A stretch of DNA of 64,000 nt from Engraulis encrasicolus (taxonomy: Eukaryota > Chordata > Actinopteri > Clupeiformes > Engraulidae), in contig NC_085869.1 of assembly GCF_034702125.1 (NCBI RefSeq), positions 9,666,063 through 9,730,062 of the forward strand, written 5' to 3'. The stretch's first letter is position 1. Each line of letters opens with the position of its first letter. The notes under the pieces are model-generated. The model did not search any database. It was not told the origin of the DNA and was given only the letters and a program-made list of their open reading frames with translations. The translations under genes were made by a program, and so were the position numbers. This document shows, one piece after another, positions 1 through 13,418 of the stretch.

Positions 1-190
1 GTGGCCTGGATAAAGTAATGTGATTTAATTTTATTTCACAGGTGCTATCTTATCATCTACATATATATATATATTTATTCTTTATTGTGTTGACTGTGAT
101 GTGTGTTTGTCTTGTGTGTCTTTGTGCCACCACCAAAGCTAATTTTCCATTTCATGTAAGTTTAATGGACAATAAAGAAGTCTATTGACT
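1..190 (+). repeat. Probable LINE 3' tail
   Basis: The stretch ends with ccaaagctaattttcc then ggacaataaag (AATAAA at 171-176). This resembles the 3' UTR end of fish L2/CR1-type LINEs, which finish with a similar ttttcc...ggacaataaa block. No coding remnant is visible because the window starts here. Confidence 0.35.
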
Positions 191-333
191 TAAAAAGCAA
201 GCTGCCAGAGTCTGGTGTGCTCTGTTGAGTTTGACATCCTACTGTAGTGAAGCATAGTCGAGTTGACCTGCCGGGTTGCCCTACTTTCTGGGGTACCATA
301 CAGGGGGTGTTACCGCTGCACCTAAGAGCCAGG

Positions 334-622
334 GGTGCATCCCAATATGTGACCTTGCCTCCTCCACTTGCCTCCTCCACTTGCTCCTCGTCATGATGAC
401 ATCACTGACAACAGCATTATATTTCAATATCTTGCAAAAGCTCAATTGAAAAGTCTTTTTCTCATTTGCAATTGGGATGGTGAATGAAAAACAGTCCCTC
501 AAAAGTTGTGGCGAGGCTGACAGCTGGGAAACTTTATCGTTTTCTCCAGGGAGGAGGGGCCAGGAGGCGGGACGAGGAGACAAGCACAAGTGGAGGAGGC
601 AAGGACACATATTGGGATGCAC
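334..622. mobile_element. Foldback MITE with 35-bp terminal inverted repeats
   Basis: The ends are inverted copies: ggtgcatcccaatatgtg plus ccttgcctcctccacttg on the left, and the reverse complement on the right ending at gggatgcacc. The motif ccagg flanks both ends (329-333 and 623-627). Related copies lie at 61364-61674 and, more diverged, about 61740-61965. Confidence 0.7.
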
Positions 623-754
623 CCAGGAGTGTATCTGCAGTGTTCTGTCGCGGCCGGTCCCCGCCCCTGCAACCATAGCAACAACACAAGCTGAAAATAC
701 AGACAGAGAGCGCCTGTGCAGAAATAAGCTTTGTCGAGTTTGTGTCAATGACGT

Positions 755-890
755 TGTCAGTGTAGTTTTCAAATGCCAACGCAAATGCCAACGCATGCAT
801 ATCATAAATCAATCACGTAGTTTTCAAATGCCAACGCATGCATATCGTAAATCAACCACGAGACTGAAATCGTAAATCAACCACGAAACA
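755..890. repeat. Short direct repeats (caaatgccaacgcatgcat)
   Basis: A unit containing ttttcaaatgccaacgcatg then catatcgtaaatcaaccacg is repeated imperfectly two to three times. The phrase cgtaaatcaaccacga also occurs in the foldback element at 47970-48411. Confidence 0.6.
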
Positions 891-1440
891 CGGGCAATAA
901 AGTGAATTCACCACGTCCTTGTAGATTCTGCCCTAGAATTTCCCCCAGAATTTCCCACATTTTTTTCGTGAAGACTTTACGACAGACGTGAGATACGGTT
1001 GGAGCCAGACAGTCAGATAGTCAGAGTCTGTGAGTCAGAGCACACCTACAACACAAGTGATGGCTACTCCCATCACACCTACTACCTTATTTTGGGTAAA
1101 ATCGTGTTTCGTCTTGACTCATATTTTGCATTCTAAGTGATGCTACAGACAAAATGTAGACGGTCTAGCTCTAGACATACAACTACCCTTCCCCAATAGT
1201 ATCCACCACACACTCTTACACTTCCGTGTGATTAAATCAGTGTGCAGATTCTGTGTGGGAGGTTCTCTTCCTGCTGCGTAATCAGGCCTCCAGACCGCTC
1301 AAGATGACGTAGTTTCATTTCCCTTGTATTTATTTCTTTGTGTTTATGTACAATGGCATAATGTTTCTACATAATTGGCTCCGTGTTCCAAGTCATTCTG
1401 TATGTAGATGTTTTGCTTTCACAGTATGTTTTATTTATTT

Positions 1441-1444
<4 letters not shown>
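891..1444. other. No feature recognised
   Basis: This is AT-moderate unique-looking sequence without a convincing reading frame or inverted repeat. I see nothing to annotate. Confidence 0.5.
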
Positions 1445-1488
<44 letters not shown>

Positions 1489-1560
1489 TTATTTATCTAT
1501 TTAATCATCAAATTGTTATTTATCCATTCATTTATTCATTCATTTATTCATTCTTTCACT
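1445..1560 (+). repeat. (ATTG)n and related tetranucleotide tract
   Basis: Tandem gatt/attg units run to about 1488 and grade into ttca/ttat units up to 1560. Confidence 0.85.
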
Positions 1561-1975
1561 ATATTTTTGACAGTGGAGTCCACTCTGCACAGTGGGGCAG
1601 CAGACCAAGGCAGACTAAAAACACAGTAGATGCCGGGGTACTCAGACAGCCAGCCACAGAGACCAAGGCAAGAGGAGAGGTATGGATTACTGTACATGGT
1701 TCAATATAACAGTAACAGTGTTTGAGATTGGATGGCTGCAATGTGCTGGTTTAACACTGTGGGTCCACATTGGCATGCATGGTTGCTGTAGGCTGTGTGT
1801 TCAGCTAGAACCAGCGGGTGATGCTTTGGTTACGGTAGAGGGTCTAGATCCACTAATTCACTGTTAGTTAGTTTGATATCTCCGTTTTAGTTACTCCAGT
1901 TACTGGTCAGTAAGTGTTTCAGAGCCAAAACACGTTTTAGTTCAAATGCATGCTGGTATGAGCTTAGTTATGAAG

Positions 1976-2115
1976 GAAATAATAATAACAATATTAGTAA
2001 TAATAATGGAAATTATATCACTATTGACAAGGATGATGATAATAACAACAACAACAATAATAGTAATAACAACAACAACAGCAACAACAACAATTGTTCT
2101 AACTGTAAGAACAAC
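1976..2115 (+). repeat. AAT/AAC trinucleotide-rich tract
   Basis: Mixed taa, aac and aat units dominate this tract, which gives rise to several spurious short frames. Confidence 0.8.
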
Positions 2116-2330
2116 AATACGACAGTAATGGTACTGTACTGTTCTCCCCACCGCCTTGCCAGGTAAACAGTCAGATAATGCCACTCCACAACCAACGCAG
2201 ACAAGTTCTTCCCATTTACACTTTATGGCTTGTAAAAATGGGTAAAACAACGATGCCTTCAAGGCAACCTTGAAACCTGATGAAAAGTGTTTACATTCTC
2301 AAGAACACCTCAGTAAACTAGAACACGTCC

Positions 2331-3086
2331 AATTGGGAGGGAAAGTAATCTCATCGCCCCCTGCTGGCAACGTTCCAAGCCTCTGCATCAAATGAATGTT
2401 TTTTTTTCTTTAAAAAATTACATCTCGGTCCTGACGACGAAGTAGGAGCGGTGGCTGTCATATAATATGCATGTTGGCCCGTTTGATCGATTTAGGTGGT
2501 AAAATGTTCGTTTTTTAACTGATCTGAACTGATTTTAATAAAGCTTTAATAAAGATCTTAAAAAAGCCAATACAGAACTACACTGACTCGCATGTGTGAC
2601 ATGTTTACTTCACGTAATTAGCATAGCCAAATTAGCATAGCCAAACATTAGCCAGAGAGGTGGTTACTCGTCATTACAGAAGCCATCATATCTACTAGAG
2701 AAGCTAAAACCAAACCAAATTAATCGAGTGTATATATGTGTAATAAGACGCCAATATGGAACTCGCATGATTACAAGAATGTGAGGAAACGCAAAGAACT
2801 TGCGTTCGTTTGTTTCTCTATGTTTGTCAATGAGGCGCGAAGCACAGCATGCTGGGAGCTGTAGTCCGTTTCCAAGCAGAAACTTTTCTTAAAAGGGAAA
2901 AAAATGATTTCGACAGGTAGTAGTTCATCCTATTGTGTAAGCTGAAACATGTGTCTGGTGTGATAGTTCAGCGTCATATCTTTCTGGGATTTAAAAAAAA
3001 ACTTGTCTATGGGAGTTTCAATAGGATCGCACGGGTGGTTGGAGCGTAACCGCTAGGATCGCTGTTTTCCACTTTCCCTCCCAATA
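2331..3086. mobile_element. Candidate DNA element with short inverted ends
   Basis: The left end aattgggagggaaagt is matched in inverse by actttccctcccaata at the right end. The 756-bp interior holds no recognisable coding sequence. No target duplication was found, so this is tentative. Confidence 0.4.
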
Positions 3087-4739
3087 GTTATGACGTCAGT
3101 CACCCTTGCACAGATAATTTACTAATTTTGCTATAAGGTGGCGATAGAGGACCAAAAATAACAGAAAATAACAATTATCCTTAGTTTCACAGTAGAAAAC
3201 TAGCACCAGTCTTGCATGAAACAGAACAGGTACTGAAATAATAAAGCATCTATCTGGCGAGGGCATAGCGGCTATGTAGGTCTACTCATCACTAAAGGGC
3301 GGATTATGCTTTTTTTAGCCTGACGCAGGCAAGTCAACGCAGTGTGTTTTGATTTTTGCACACGTTGCACACGCAGACAGTCTAGTTTCAGAGCATAAAT
3401 CACCCTTAAGGCCTTACATCACTGGGCTGGGCCAATCCATTTAAATAAGTCTGAGAAAGCCTAACCCTGACCCCTTAAGCCAGGCTCAAACTACACGACT
3501 AGCGATTGTGTGTCTGATTTTGGCGTCTGGGTGCACCGCACACAAGAAGAGAATCACAACTCTCAATCTTGTCGCTGCTCGCAGCCACCAAGACAATGCC
3601 CGACGTTCTATTTCCAGTCGCAAATATCAAACACGGTTTGATTTCTACGATTTGCGATCGGCGACTCTTTGAGCTGCCAAAGTTCTATCTTAGAACGTCG
3701 CTCACGACGAGGAAATCTTTCCCGACGATCGCTTGCAATGGTCCTGGGGGGTCACGTTGAAACATTTTTAAGATTGAAAAGATGTCCCATTGTTTACAAC
3801 GTAGCTTTATCAATGACATGTCAATCAGTTTCAGTGGTCTAGTGATCTACCTTTGACTAGTTTAACTTATTTATGTATATAATTGCAATTTATTGACAAT
3901 ATTGTTACTGTATTTATTTATTTTTAAGTATTTTCTGTCAGTGGACTAGGCCCCCAAACCACTGGGATAATTATATTGTGCATGGTGACCATTCAGAATG
4001 ATTGTGTTATTCACACAGTCTTTTCAAATTTCCATTCATAATTGAACTAATTTTGAATTGCTCCGTCAAGTGCTATGTGATCTTTCTGTGGGAACATTGC
4101 AGCTTTTTAACCAATGATTCGCGTGAAATTCCTTGATGCTGAACAGTCCAGTAGGTCATTTTGGGCTTCTTCAGCTGTCTTAGCTGCTGCCTAAACTATA
4201 TATTCAGAAGCGTTAAGTCTGAATGTACTTTTTAATTACCAGCACGGCCTGAGCATGCAGTTCAGGCAGACGCTTGGTTTGAGGTGAACCTACAGGTAGG
4301 CAGCAGGTCTGCGGATCACGTGTGAATTAGGAGATCACCAGGCACGGTCTTTCCATTCTTCCCACTTGTTACCTGTTTATTCAGCTGGGAGTTGGGACGC
4401 AGAGGTTTGGTGGCTTCTCTGTCATCTTGCAACTCACGTCATGCACACAAAGTGAGTGTAAAACGGTAGCATAGTTGAGGACAATAGAAGCACGACTAAC
4501 ATGTACTAAGCTTGTTAAAAGTGCACTCGTACTTTTTGAGCTAAGAAAAAGTGCACTCACTGAAGGTACACTTAGCCAACCAAACTTTAAGTGGACTTCG
4601 AAGATGTTTGGCTATAGTATGCTTCCTAAAAGTATTTTAGAAGTGTATTGTCAAGAAGTGTATTTGGAGATACCTACTAATAGTGTTTTAATTGTGAACT
4701 TACTGAAACTGTACTTTGTCATTACATATTGCTAGTGAA
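3087..4739. other. No gene recognised
   Basis: This is a mixed-composition stretch with frequent stops in all frames. From about 4440 it grades into AT-rich sequence with gtgcact motifs belonging to the repeat that follows. Confidence 0.4.
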
Positions 4740-5035
4740 TGTTTAGAAAGTGCACTATGATTATACTTCACCCAAATGTCCTCAAAGTGTAATTTTATGA
4801 AGTGCATTTTAAAGCAAATCACTGTTAACATATTCCTATTTTACTTTTCCTAAGTGCACAATGATTATACTTCACCCACATTAACTTTTAAATGCAATTT
4901 GTGAAATCACATTTTAAATATATCACAGATAACGTATTGCTAATGTACTTTCTGAGACTGGACTATCATTATACTTCACCCAAATGTCTTCAAAGTGTGA
5001 TTTTACAAAGTACATTTAAAAGTAAAGCACATATT
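4740..5035. repeat. Three degenerate units of about 105 bp
   Basis: The phrase gattatacttcaccca recurs at about 4755, 4862 and 4965, each time followed by a caaagtgt or equivalent block. This pattern of internal tandem units is common in MITEs. Similar gtgcact-rich sequence occurs at 6700-6990, possibly the other end of one large element. Confidence 0.5.
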
Positions 5036-5099
5036 GCTATTTATTTACGCAATTGAAGGCGAGTTAAAGGGAGCTAAGGACATAAGCTTATTGGCTGTC

Positions 5100-5290
5100 T
5101 TCAGATCATGTCCCATCATGCAATGCACTTACTGAAGCTACATTTCTCAAACAGAAAGCTTTTTTATCTCGAAGGAATATCTTAAGTTTACATCAAAATA
5201 TTACTCATTGTTATATTCTGTGTTTATCGTATGGGTTTTACTATTTAAAGTGGTACTTGAGAAAATGACCATGTTTCCACAGTCACAAAG
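5100..5290 (+). repeat. Dispersed repeat, second copy at 34800
   Basis: The block from tcatgtcccatcatgcaatg to gaaaatgaccatgtttccac is about 85% identical to 34800-34965 in the same orientation. Its family is unknown. Confidence 0.6.
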
Positions 5291-5440
5291 GTGAAAAGGA
5301 AGAAAGGAGTCGCACACTGGAGCTGAATGCAAAATCAAAAACTGTAGAAAAACAAAAACAGTTTGAACTGGGACTACTGATGATCGGCTAGACCCGAAAC
5401 GTTTGTCCCTTGTCTGTCGGTTTTATTTACTTAGGGTTAG
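5283..5440. repeat. Foldback-family fragment with hammerhead-like core
   Basis: The block has gcacactgg near its start and CTGATGA (5377-5383), then GAAAC (5396-5400) and GTTTGTC (5401-5407). It belongs with the elements at 7031-7251, 44788-45074 and 53280-53385, which share the same order of motifs. Confidence 0.45.
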
Positions 5441-7030
5441 GGATATTTTAGAACGACTTCGGGGGAAAACGGGACTGCACGTTATGAAAAAAATTCTTGT
5501 AGGTATACAGTAGGCCTAGGCTACCAGTAGGCCTAATCAAGAACGTCGCGGGGCACAGCCTAGGCCTACTGTAGCCTATGCAAGCGTTACAAAGGCACGC
5601 ACGGCACCTGTTGGAAGACGTCTCTCTCTCTCTCTCTCGTGCGCGTATTGCAAGCTGTTGCATATTATTTGCTTGATGCAAAGTTGTGATGGCACACCCG
5701 CTCTCGTTGACATGGTTGTGCCCATGGTTGCATGCATTCGCAAGACGTTATTGCAATAACTGCAAATAACTGTCCCCCAATAACGCATGTGAAAGCGTGG
5801 AAGGTTCACTTCCTATTTCAGTGTCCTTGACTGAAACAAGTCGCAAAACTCCACACTTTCGAATCCTTTTGCGATCGGCACTTAAGTGATTCTTATCAGA
5901 AGGCTTGTGCCTACGCATAGAGCCTTAAATAACAAACATTACCGAACATTGAAAAAAGATCAGACAATGACCGTCGGGTAGCAGGTTATGAAGGGAGTGG
6001 AGAAGTTCTGCAAAAATGCATCGTAGAGAAAGATGTTTCCTATGTTCGACAGCACCACCACTATTTCATGACTGCATAAACTTCTTCGTCACGGATAAAT
6101 GGGCAACAATATTTTTTCCAGCCAGGATTGCACTGAAAAGTAGGCTACTGCTGCTACTGCGGCACCGACGCTGCCTGTCACCGTGCCTGCTGCGTGTGTG
6201 TGTGGGGAGGGAGGAGGGAGGAGACGCAGAGCAGATGATGGTCGCGACTTGCGAAATAGCAGGCAATTATTTTCCAATTGTTCAGTGACATATAAACAAA
6301 AATGATTCCTATTGGTTTTCGTTTGTTATTTTTCGTACAAACGCATGCTGTTTTTTCGTCATCGTTTTATTGTCGTCAGGGGAAAAACAATCGTCAACGA
6401 TAATTATGACGAAAATTTTTCGTCACGAAATTAACACTGATTGTAAGCATGGTGAGATGGTGAAGTATTGTACATGATGCAAGTAGATCACCAAGGAGGT
6501 TGCCGTAAATGCCATTAAAGTGTTGTGAACGTACTGAAATGTCTGAATTGTCTGTGGCTGTTCAGTGTACTGTGCATGGATCACTGAGTGATTTTGTACC
6601 AAACAAGTACATCTTATGGATGTATTCCATCGATAACAGCTGTGGAATACTTTGGATTACATTATTAAATTAAATATTAAATGTAAATTAGTATACTACT
6701 AATGTACAATAAAATGTCATAGAAATGTACTCCAACACACTCCTTATACCATACAAATTAATGGAAAGCGTGTTAGGAGCACTATTTCAAAAGAAGGCTT
6801 GTAGTGCACTTAAAGCTGTCCAAAAGCGGTGCGAATTTAGCAGACTCGGTGTGCTGCAAGTGTGCTGAAGTACTGCTTTAGTAGTGCTCCAGCGCACTAA
6901 TATTGCAATGAAGCGCACTTTAATTGCCCAAAATAGTACACTTTGTAACAAGTACACTCGTCATAAATAGACTTAAAATATATGTGTCTTTTATCTGGGC
7001 AGTGTCAGTTCTTCTGGCAGAACTTCGGCT
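5441..7030. other. No gene recognised; possible transposon end near 6441
   Basis: The stretch is AT-rich. It contains a short (ct)n run near 5622 and, near 6410-6441, cgtcacgaaattaacactg, which resembles the right end of a fish hAT-type element. Its left partner was not found. Sequence from about 6700 shares gtgcact motifs with 4740-5035. Confidence 0.35.
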
Positions 7031-7251
7031 TTTTTCGCACACCTCAGCTGGCAGGTGCGTCGGAGATGGCACCATGGGTCACTCAGCAATAGTTTAAAGA
7101 AACTCCCGCACACTGACCATTTCGCTGTTCTTTCTTTAATAAACGACGTTTCAGTACGTCATCGGACCTGGTCAAGTACCGAAACGTATTAAAGAAAGAA
7201 CAGCGAAATGGTCAGTGTGCGGGAGATTCTTTAAACTATTGCTGAGTTCTT
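7031..7251. mobile_element. Foldback element with hammerhead-like centre
   Basis: Arms of about 65 bases (from actcagcaatagtttaaaga at 7081 to its inverse ending near 7247) flank a centre reading acctggtcaagtaccgaaac. The outer left part has cgcacacctc then ggcaggtgcg, which is also seen at 44796. It is the same family as 44788-45074. Confidence 0.7.
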
Positions 7252-9112
7252 CTGGCAGGCCATGGTAGTCAAGAGCGATCTTATAGCTGCCATTCATGTG
7301 CTGCTCTCTGCCTCAGCTGATCTCCTGCACAATAAACCATCAATTAACCACTCATAGTGGATGTTTATTATCGTAAGTCATACTTGATGGTTATCCACAA
7401 ATGGTTAAGTAATGATCTACACTCGCCTCCAAAAGAGTTGTCGCCTACCCATCTGTTTGGAATAACAGCTAATAACCTGACTTTCAATTAATCACTTGGC
7501 TTCAGAAGTCACTCATATGAAAGCTACAACCCTCTCGAATGAAAATGAATGTACAAAAATAAATTTCATGCACCAAAGAAAGATTGACCCTTTAATGACC
7601 ACAGACAGGGCAGATTTTCACAAGACAAAAGTTTTGTCGCCTATCGAACATAATGTGAAAATGAGCAGATAAGTCACTTCAAAACACGTCAGATACGCAG
7701 ATCGGGTGTCATACTTAATCACTGAATCACTCTCACCTCTCCAGAAAATCAACTTTGGCCTTAGGTGTATGTTTAGGGTCATTGTAATCATGGAAAGCAA
7801 CACAATGAAAATCAATGGAGTTCAATGAGAGATGGTGACATATTTGCTATTCGTAGAGCAATACATGTTTAACTTCATGATGTAATCAATGATAAAAGCC
7901 CTCACACACCAGCAGCATGCATGCTCATTTGTATTATTAGTTGAACAATAAATAATTACTTAACCATTTATAGTGAAAGGTTAGTGTAAAGTGCTACCAA
8001 CTCTTCATAGTAGAGCATCACCACCTGGTTATAGTCCGAACACACCCTACAGTATATCACCTGCACACAGTGATCACTTTGGCATGACCTACCTAGTGCT
8101 ACTGATATACTGTACTGTATTGAACCACCCTCTTTGAGTACCCCTGCATTTACTGTTTGCTTTGTCTGTCATGGTTCATCATTCATGTCCAAGTTACTGT
8201 ATGTGCACATGTCAGAGTGTTAGGTACTTTTGAGTCTCAAAGTCAGATGGGCCGGTGTGTTTGCTTTTGTGTGTGTGTGTGTGTTTTTGGTAGACTGGCT
8301 CGTAGCTTGACTAGCTAGACTGTTACTAAGATTTTGAGGTTTTATGTGTGGTTTTAATGCTTTTAATTATGAAGTGTTCTTTACAATCAGTGTGATAAAT
8401 GCTCTGGAATTGTTGGTGTGCATTGTGTAGTATGTATTTGTATATACTGTATACCAGACACAAGGGCAAGGGCATTCAGATCACTTTGCCCCATTTCCTG
8501 CCCAAGCGGTCAGCAGGCTGCCCAGTAATTACTATGTATTACAATGTGTGTTTTTGTGTTTTGCCGTTTGCTAGAATAGTGCCTTAAAAAACGCCCCATC
8601 CACGAGTTAACCACTGTCCACCAAAAGCCTTTTTACTTGATAAATTTTACTTAGCTTCTTCCCCCTTGTGATATTAGCAGCTAGACTGCACTGAGTGCCT
8701 TTATACTTGAGTCTTTTTTTAAATCTTGAGTAAGCATTGAAATGCACATCTATGAACATCTATTTGTATCTCTCAGAAACCTTTCAAATAAAAAGCAAAA
8801 CAAAACAGGATTTGAAGTGCATCAACAGTTTTCACTCTGGTCGGCATAGGCCTGTCTTGTGATGGTCTATGAAAGCTGTGAAAGTGAATTGTGCAATCAT
8901 ACACGCCATAGATGCCAAATGTGCCAAATGTGAAGGTTTCATGACATGCAATCATAATTTCACATTACCCCCTAAGACACTGCCCCTGTTCTAAATTAAC
9001 TGATACCAGAATGGTGATGACTAGATCTTAATGTATTACTAAAAGCCCTAGTGGTGTAGTACCGTACTATAGTAGTTAAGCCTTACAGGCCAACTATATG
9101 GTACTTGTACAT
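7252..9112. other. No gene recognised
   Basis: This is AT-rich sequence with short frames only and a small (tg)n run at about 8270-8283. No inverted ends or splice-flanked open blocks were found. Confidence 0.45.
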
Positions 9113-9238
9113 ACCTGCAAACTCGTCACCTTTTGGTGACAGTCACTTTTTTTCCGACCAATTAGGTCATTCATGTGAATAGAAATAGAACCCCCGCTGA
9201 ACACCGTCACCTTTTTTTTCTTTGACGAGTTTGCAGGT
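9113..9238. mobile_element. Small MITE with 17-bp inverted ends
   Basis: The left end acctgcaaactcgtcacc and the right end gacgagtttgcaggt are inverted copies. The element is 126 bp and no clear target duplication was seen. Confidence 0.6.
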
Positions 9239-9553
9239 CTGTTGTAGTTGGCTACACAGGCCAGCATCACAATATACTATTTAATAAGTGTATGGACTTT
9301 TTTTGTCTCTGAAACCGTTGTATCTCTTCTGCATGAAAACATGTGAACAGCTTGAACTTCATCTCTTTGCAATGGGTTATGGGTTGTTCTGGGTTGTTAT
9401 GGGTTGCCTCTTGGCCTAATAGCTGTTTTTATAGCACGAGATAAAGGCGAATGTAAGCACATGGGTATTTGTAGATAACACACAGCTCTGTTTTCTAAAA
9501 CAACAGGTGGTGGTCTGTCTCTAAGGTTACTGTAACCTATTGGAGTTCTACCT

Positions 9554-10566
<1,013 letters not shown>

Positions 10567-10665
10567 CTTGGCTCGCCGCGTTCTCTTGATGTCTCCGCTG
10601 CTGTCTCGGTCCCCTCGCGTCCACCTCTGGTTCAGCAGCTGCCCTCTGCCCTCGGAACTCATTCT
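10567..10665 (-). CDS. Candidate internal coding exon of an unidentified gene
   Basis: This 99-bp GC-rich block stands out from AT-rich surroundings. On the minus strand it follows a pyrimidine tract ending CTGCAG and is followed by AAG|GTAAAA, a good donor. It is open in at least two frames. The phase-0 frame gives 33 residues rich in R, G and S, starting RMSSEGRGQLLNQRWTRGD. The other frame starts NEFRGQRAAAEPEVDARG. I recognise neither. No partner exon was found nearby, so it may be a real exon of a gene with long introns, a UTR exon, or chance. Confidence 0.2.
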
Positions 10666-11098
10666 CTGCAGGGGGGGGGACACACACATGTCAGTGAGTG
10701 ACTCTCAAGAGTAGAGTAAAGCAGAACAGAAGAGTAGAACTGTACTTGACATCGCGCTGTTGACAGTTTACTGATGTGATAAGCAATGTAGAATACATGA
10801 GATTCAAATGTTGCATGATGGTTAGAAATCGTTTCCTTGTAGCAGCTACATGTGAGTAGCTACCCGATGTTAGTCGCACGTCTGCAAACGTGCTTTTGGC
10901 CTTTGATATGCACGCCACCGTGTGCGAGCAGCTGCACATACTTGCTGTAAAAGCTGTAGACCAATATGCACAATACTGGTGGTAGATAGAGATAGCAGCA
11001 TTGCAATCCGGAAATTGGAAACACAGACTGTAAGGAAAACAAAACAAAAACAAGGACTCCCCCGATGAGGACACAATACTGCTACTCTGCCCTACAAT

Positions 11099-11600
11099 CT
11101 TAGAACGCAGTAACTCTGAAAACGGCAAACTGAGAAAAAAAGGCTTCAAAGTTTTCCATATGGCGCGTCAACTGTGTTGTCGGTAAATTGGTGGTGACAC
11201 TTCCTGGTAATGCTTGTTTAGGATAGAAATTTAATGCACACAAAAAAAAACAAAAAAAAACATTTATGTGTCTTTTTGCCACAAAAAACAGAGTTACTGC
11301 GTTCTTGGCTGGTATTACTGCCACAAAATGGAGTTACTGCAGGAGTTACTGCGTTCTTAGCTTGTATTACTGTCTACTCCCAAACCAGTCCCATTGGAAC
11401 GTGCAGCAGTAACTCGCCGACTTACTGCGTTTTTGTTTAACTTTTTTTGGGTCATTTTTGCACTTTCAAAATGAGTTTTCTCCAAAACGGGACGGTGTTG
11501 GACCACCATTTTTGGACACAAGACAAATGAGGTAGTTTAGAACCCATTTCCGATATAAAAAAAAAATCGACCATTTTGAGTTACTGCGTTCTTGTATTGC
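11099..11600. mobile_element. Candidate element with agaacgcagtaactc inverted ends
   Basis: The left end has agaacgcagtaactc and the right end has gagttactgcgttctt. The phrase gagttactgc recurs internally at about 11290, 11331 and 11345, so the element may be nested or internally duplicated. Confidence 0.5.
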
Positions 11601-12471
11601 ACGGCAGTATTGGTCTCACATTTGCATGCTCTTTATCAAAGTGCAACAGGGAAGTACGATCACACAAATGTTTGTTATTCTGGAGCTTTATAATGAGATG
11701 CTCTTGAACAGTTGCCGCCCTCGTTGTTTTCACCGGAAACACTCGCGGGGACCTGTGTAGTCCTGCTGTGCAGTACCACAGCAAGCTCACGTGAGTCACA
11801 CATGAGTCAATGAAGAGCAACACATGGCTTTCCAAGCATTTCTCGACATTCCATGGTTTAAAAATTTAGACTACTGTAAGTCAATACATCAGTTTTGACT
11901 ATATAGAATAATGAGTTACGTAACTGGCAACAAACAACACACAGGTTTGTGAAAGACAGAGGAAACACTTTTGATCAGTAAGGCTTAGGTTACAATAGGC
12001 AGGCTGACAAATATCAAGAGCCTAAAAATGACATCCACTGTTGAGTTAGCTAAAACTGTTTTCTGACCAAGTGGACGGCGTGTATTTGTATTTGACTTGA
12101 CGTGTGTTGTTTGATGCAACGTCTAAGTCAATCGTGGCAGGTAACAGGCTTCACTCAGGTTTCTTGATTCATTTTGAGGGACCAGGCCTAAATAAAGCAC
12201 TTAAAATCATACTTGAATCAAACTTAAAAAAAAAAAAAAATGATGCACAGACGTGTTTCAGCGTGTGCTTTGTTCAGTGTGCAACACTGCACACTTGCAC
12301 ACGGAGGAAGGCACACACAACGAAATGTGTCTGTGCACAACCCCCCCCCCCCCCTTAAAAAAAACACAGGCAACATCTGCCATGACCACAAGTTCCCGCT
12401 CATGTGGTTTAGACCAATGTTGGCATACAACGTGCAACTTGAAAGAAGCTACTGTCACATAGTGTAGATGC
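11601..12471. other. No gene recognised
   Basis: The stretch includes poly-A (12226-12240) and poly-C (12341-12354) runs. There is no supported coding or transposon structure. Confidence 0.4.
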
Positions 12472-12855
12472 TAGGGCTGGGAATCGATTAAAATTTCCTG
12501 GATCGATTCGATTCCGATCCAGAAGGTCACAATCCAATTCGATCCACGATCAGATCCGATTCCATTCGATATCGATCCTCTGTATTGCTGGGTTGTTACT
12601 TCAACCCATTTATGCCTAGAATTCTAAGACCGGCTATAAAAACTTAAATATCTCAGCCTTTGATGCCCACTCAAACATGGAATACCATAGTAGGCTACAT
12701 GAACGTGGAAGAGAGCCACAGGATGTGCTTGAGAAAAGAAAATGCCGCCTATAATCATCTGCAAAAGATCGATCCACAAAGTTGTGAATCGATATCACTC
12801 TTTTCGAACATGAATCGATATTGGATCGCGATTCGATCTTTTGAACCCAGCCCTA
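12472..12855. mobile_element. hAT MITE with perfect 8-bp TSD
   Basis: The element runs from TAGGGCTGGGAATCGATT to the inverse CCCAGCCCTA and is flanked by gtagatgc on both sides (12464-12471 and 12856-12863). The 384-bp interior is rich in atcgat motifs and non-coding. Confidence 0.9.
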
Positions 12856-12863
12856 GTAGATGC

Positions 12864-13418
12864 CAGATCCATATTGTGTCACACACTGCTTGGCTCACAC
12901 TGTTCTCATGAATGGTAGATCGTAGCCTCTTACTGCAGCAGGGGTCGCCGGCTATATCATAACAACATTGCTGTGACATTACAGAGAGCCACAGTGCTTA
13001 AAGCAAATCATGTGATATGTTGCCAATAGCCAATAGATGTGTTTTTGTCACATATTATAGTTTTCTAATGTTTTCCTTTAAACAGTGAAATGTAGGATGT
13101 AGGATAGAACACGTCATGCATAGTGTAAGTGTATTTTCATCTACTGTAGACATCATTTCTAGCTGTCTCTCTACCCCCATTCCCATGCACTGCAGAACAC
13201 AGTAATTACTGCTATGTGATTAAGACTGTAATTGTTGCCTCGGTGAAGACTGAAGAAACCACCCAAAGTCCCTAGCCTGTCGGGCACACCCATAACCCTA
13301 AATGAACTTAACTTCTTTAATCTACAATATCCTAAATCCATAAACTCGTTAAAAACAAGCTGAAATGCCACAAACATAATACAGTATGTACTAAATAATA
13401 CCCCCCCCCCTTTTTTAA
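12864..13418. other. No gene recognised
   Basis: This is AT-rich sequence ending in a poly-C/poly-T run at 13401-13416. Confidence 0.4.

Noticed and set aside
281..805. 174-codon minus-strand frame
   Set aside because: It lies across a foldback MITE and its flanks; no recognisable domain, start context or splice support.
10691..11149. 152-codon minus-strand frame
   Set aside because: No recognisable domain or conserved motif; it overlaps the edge of a repeat.
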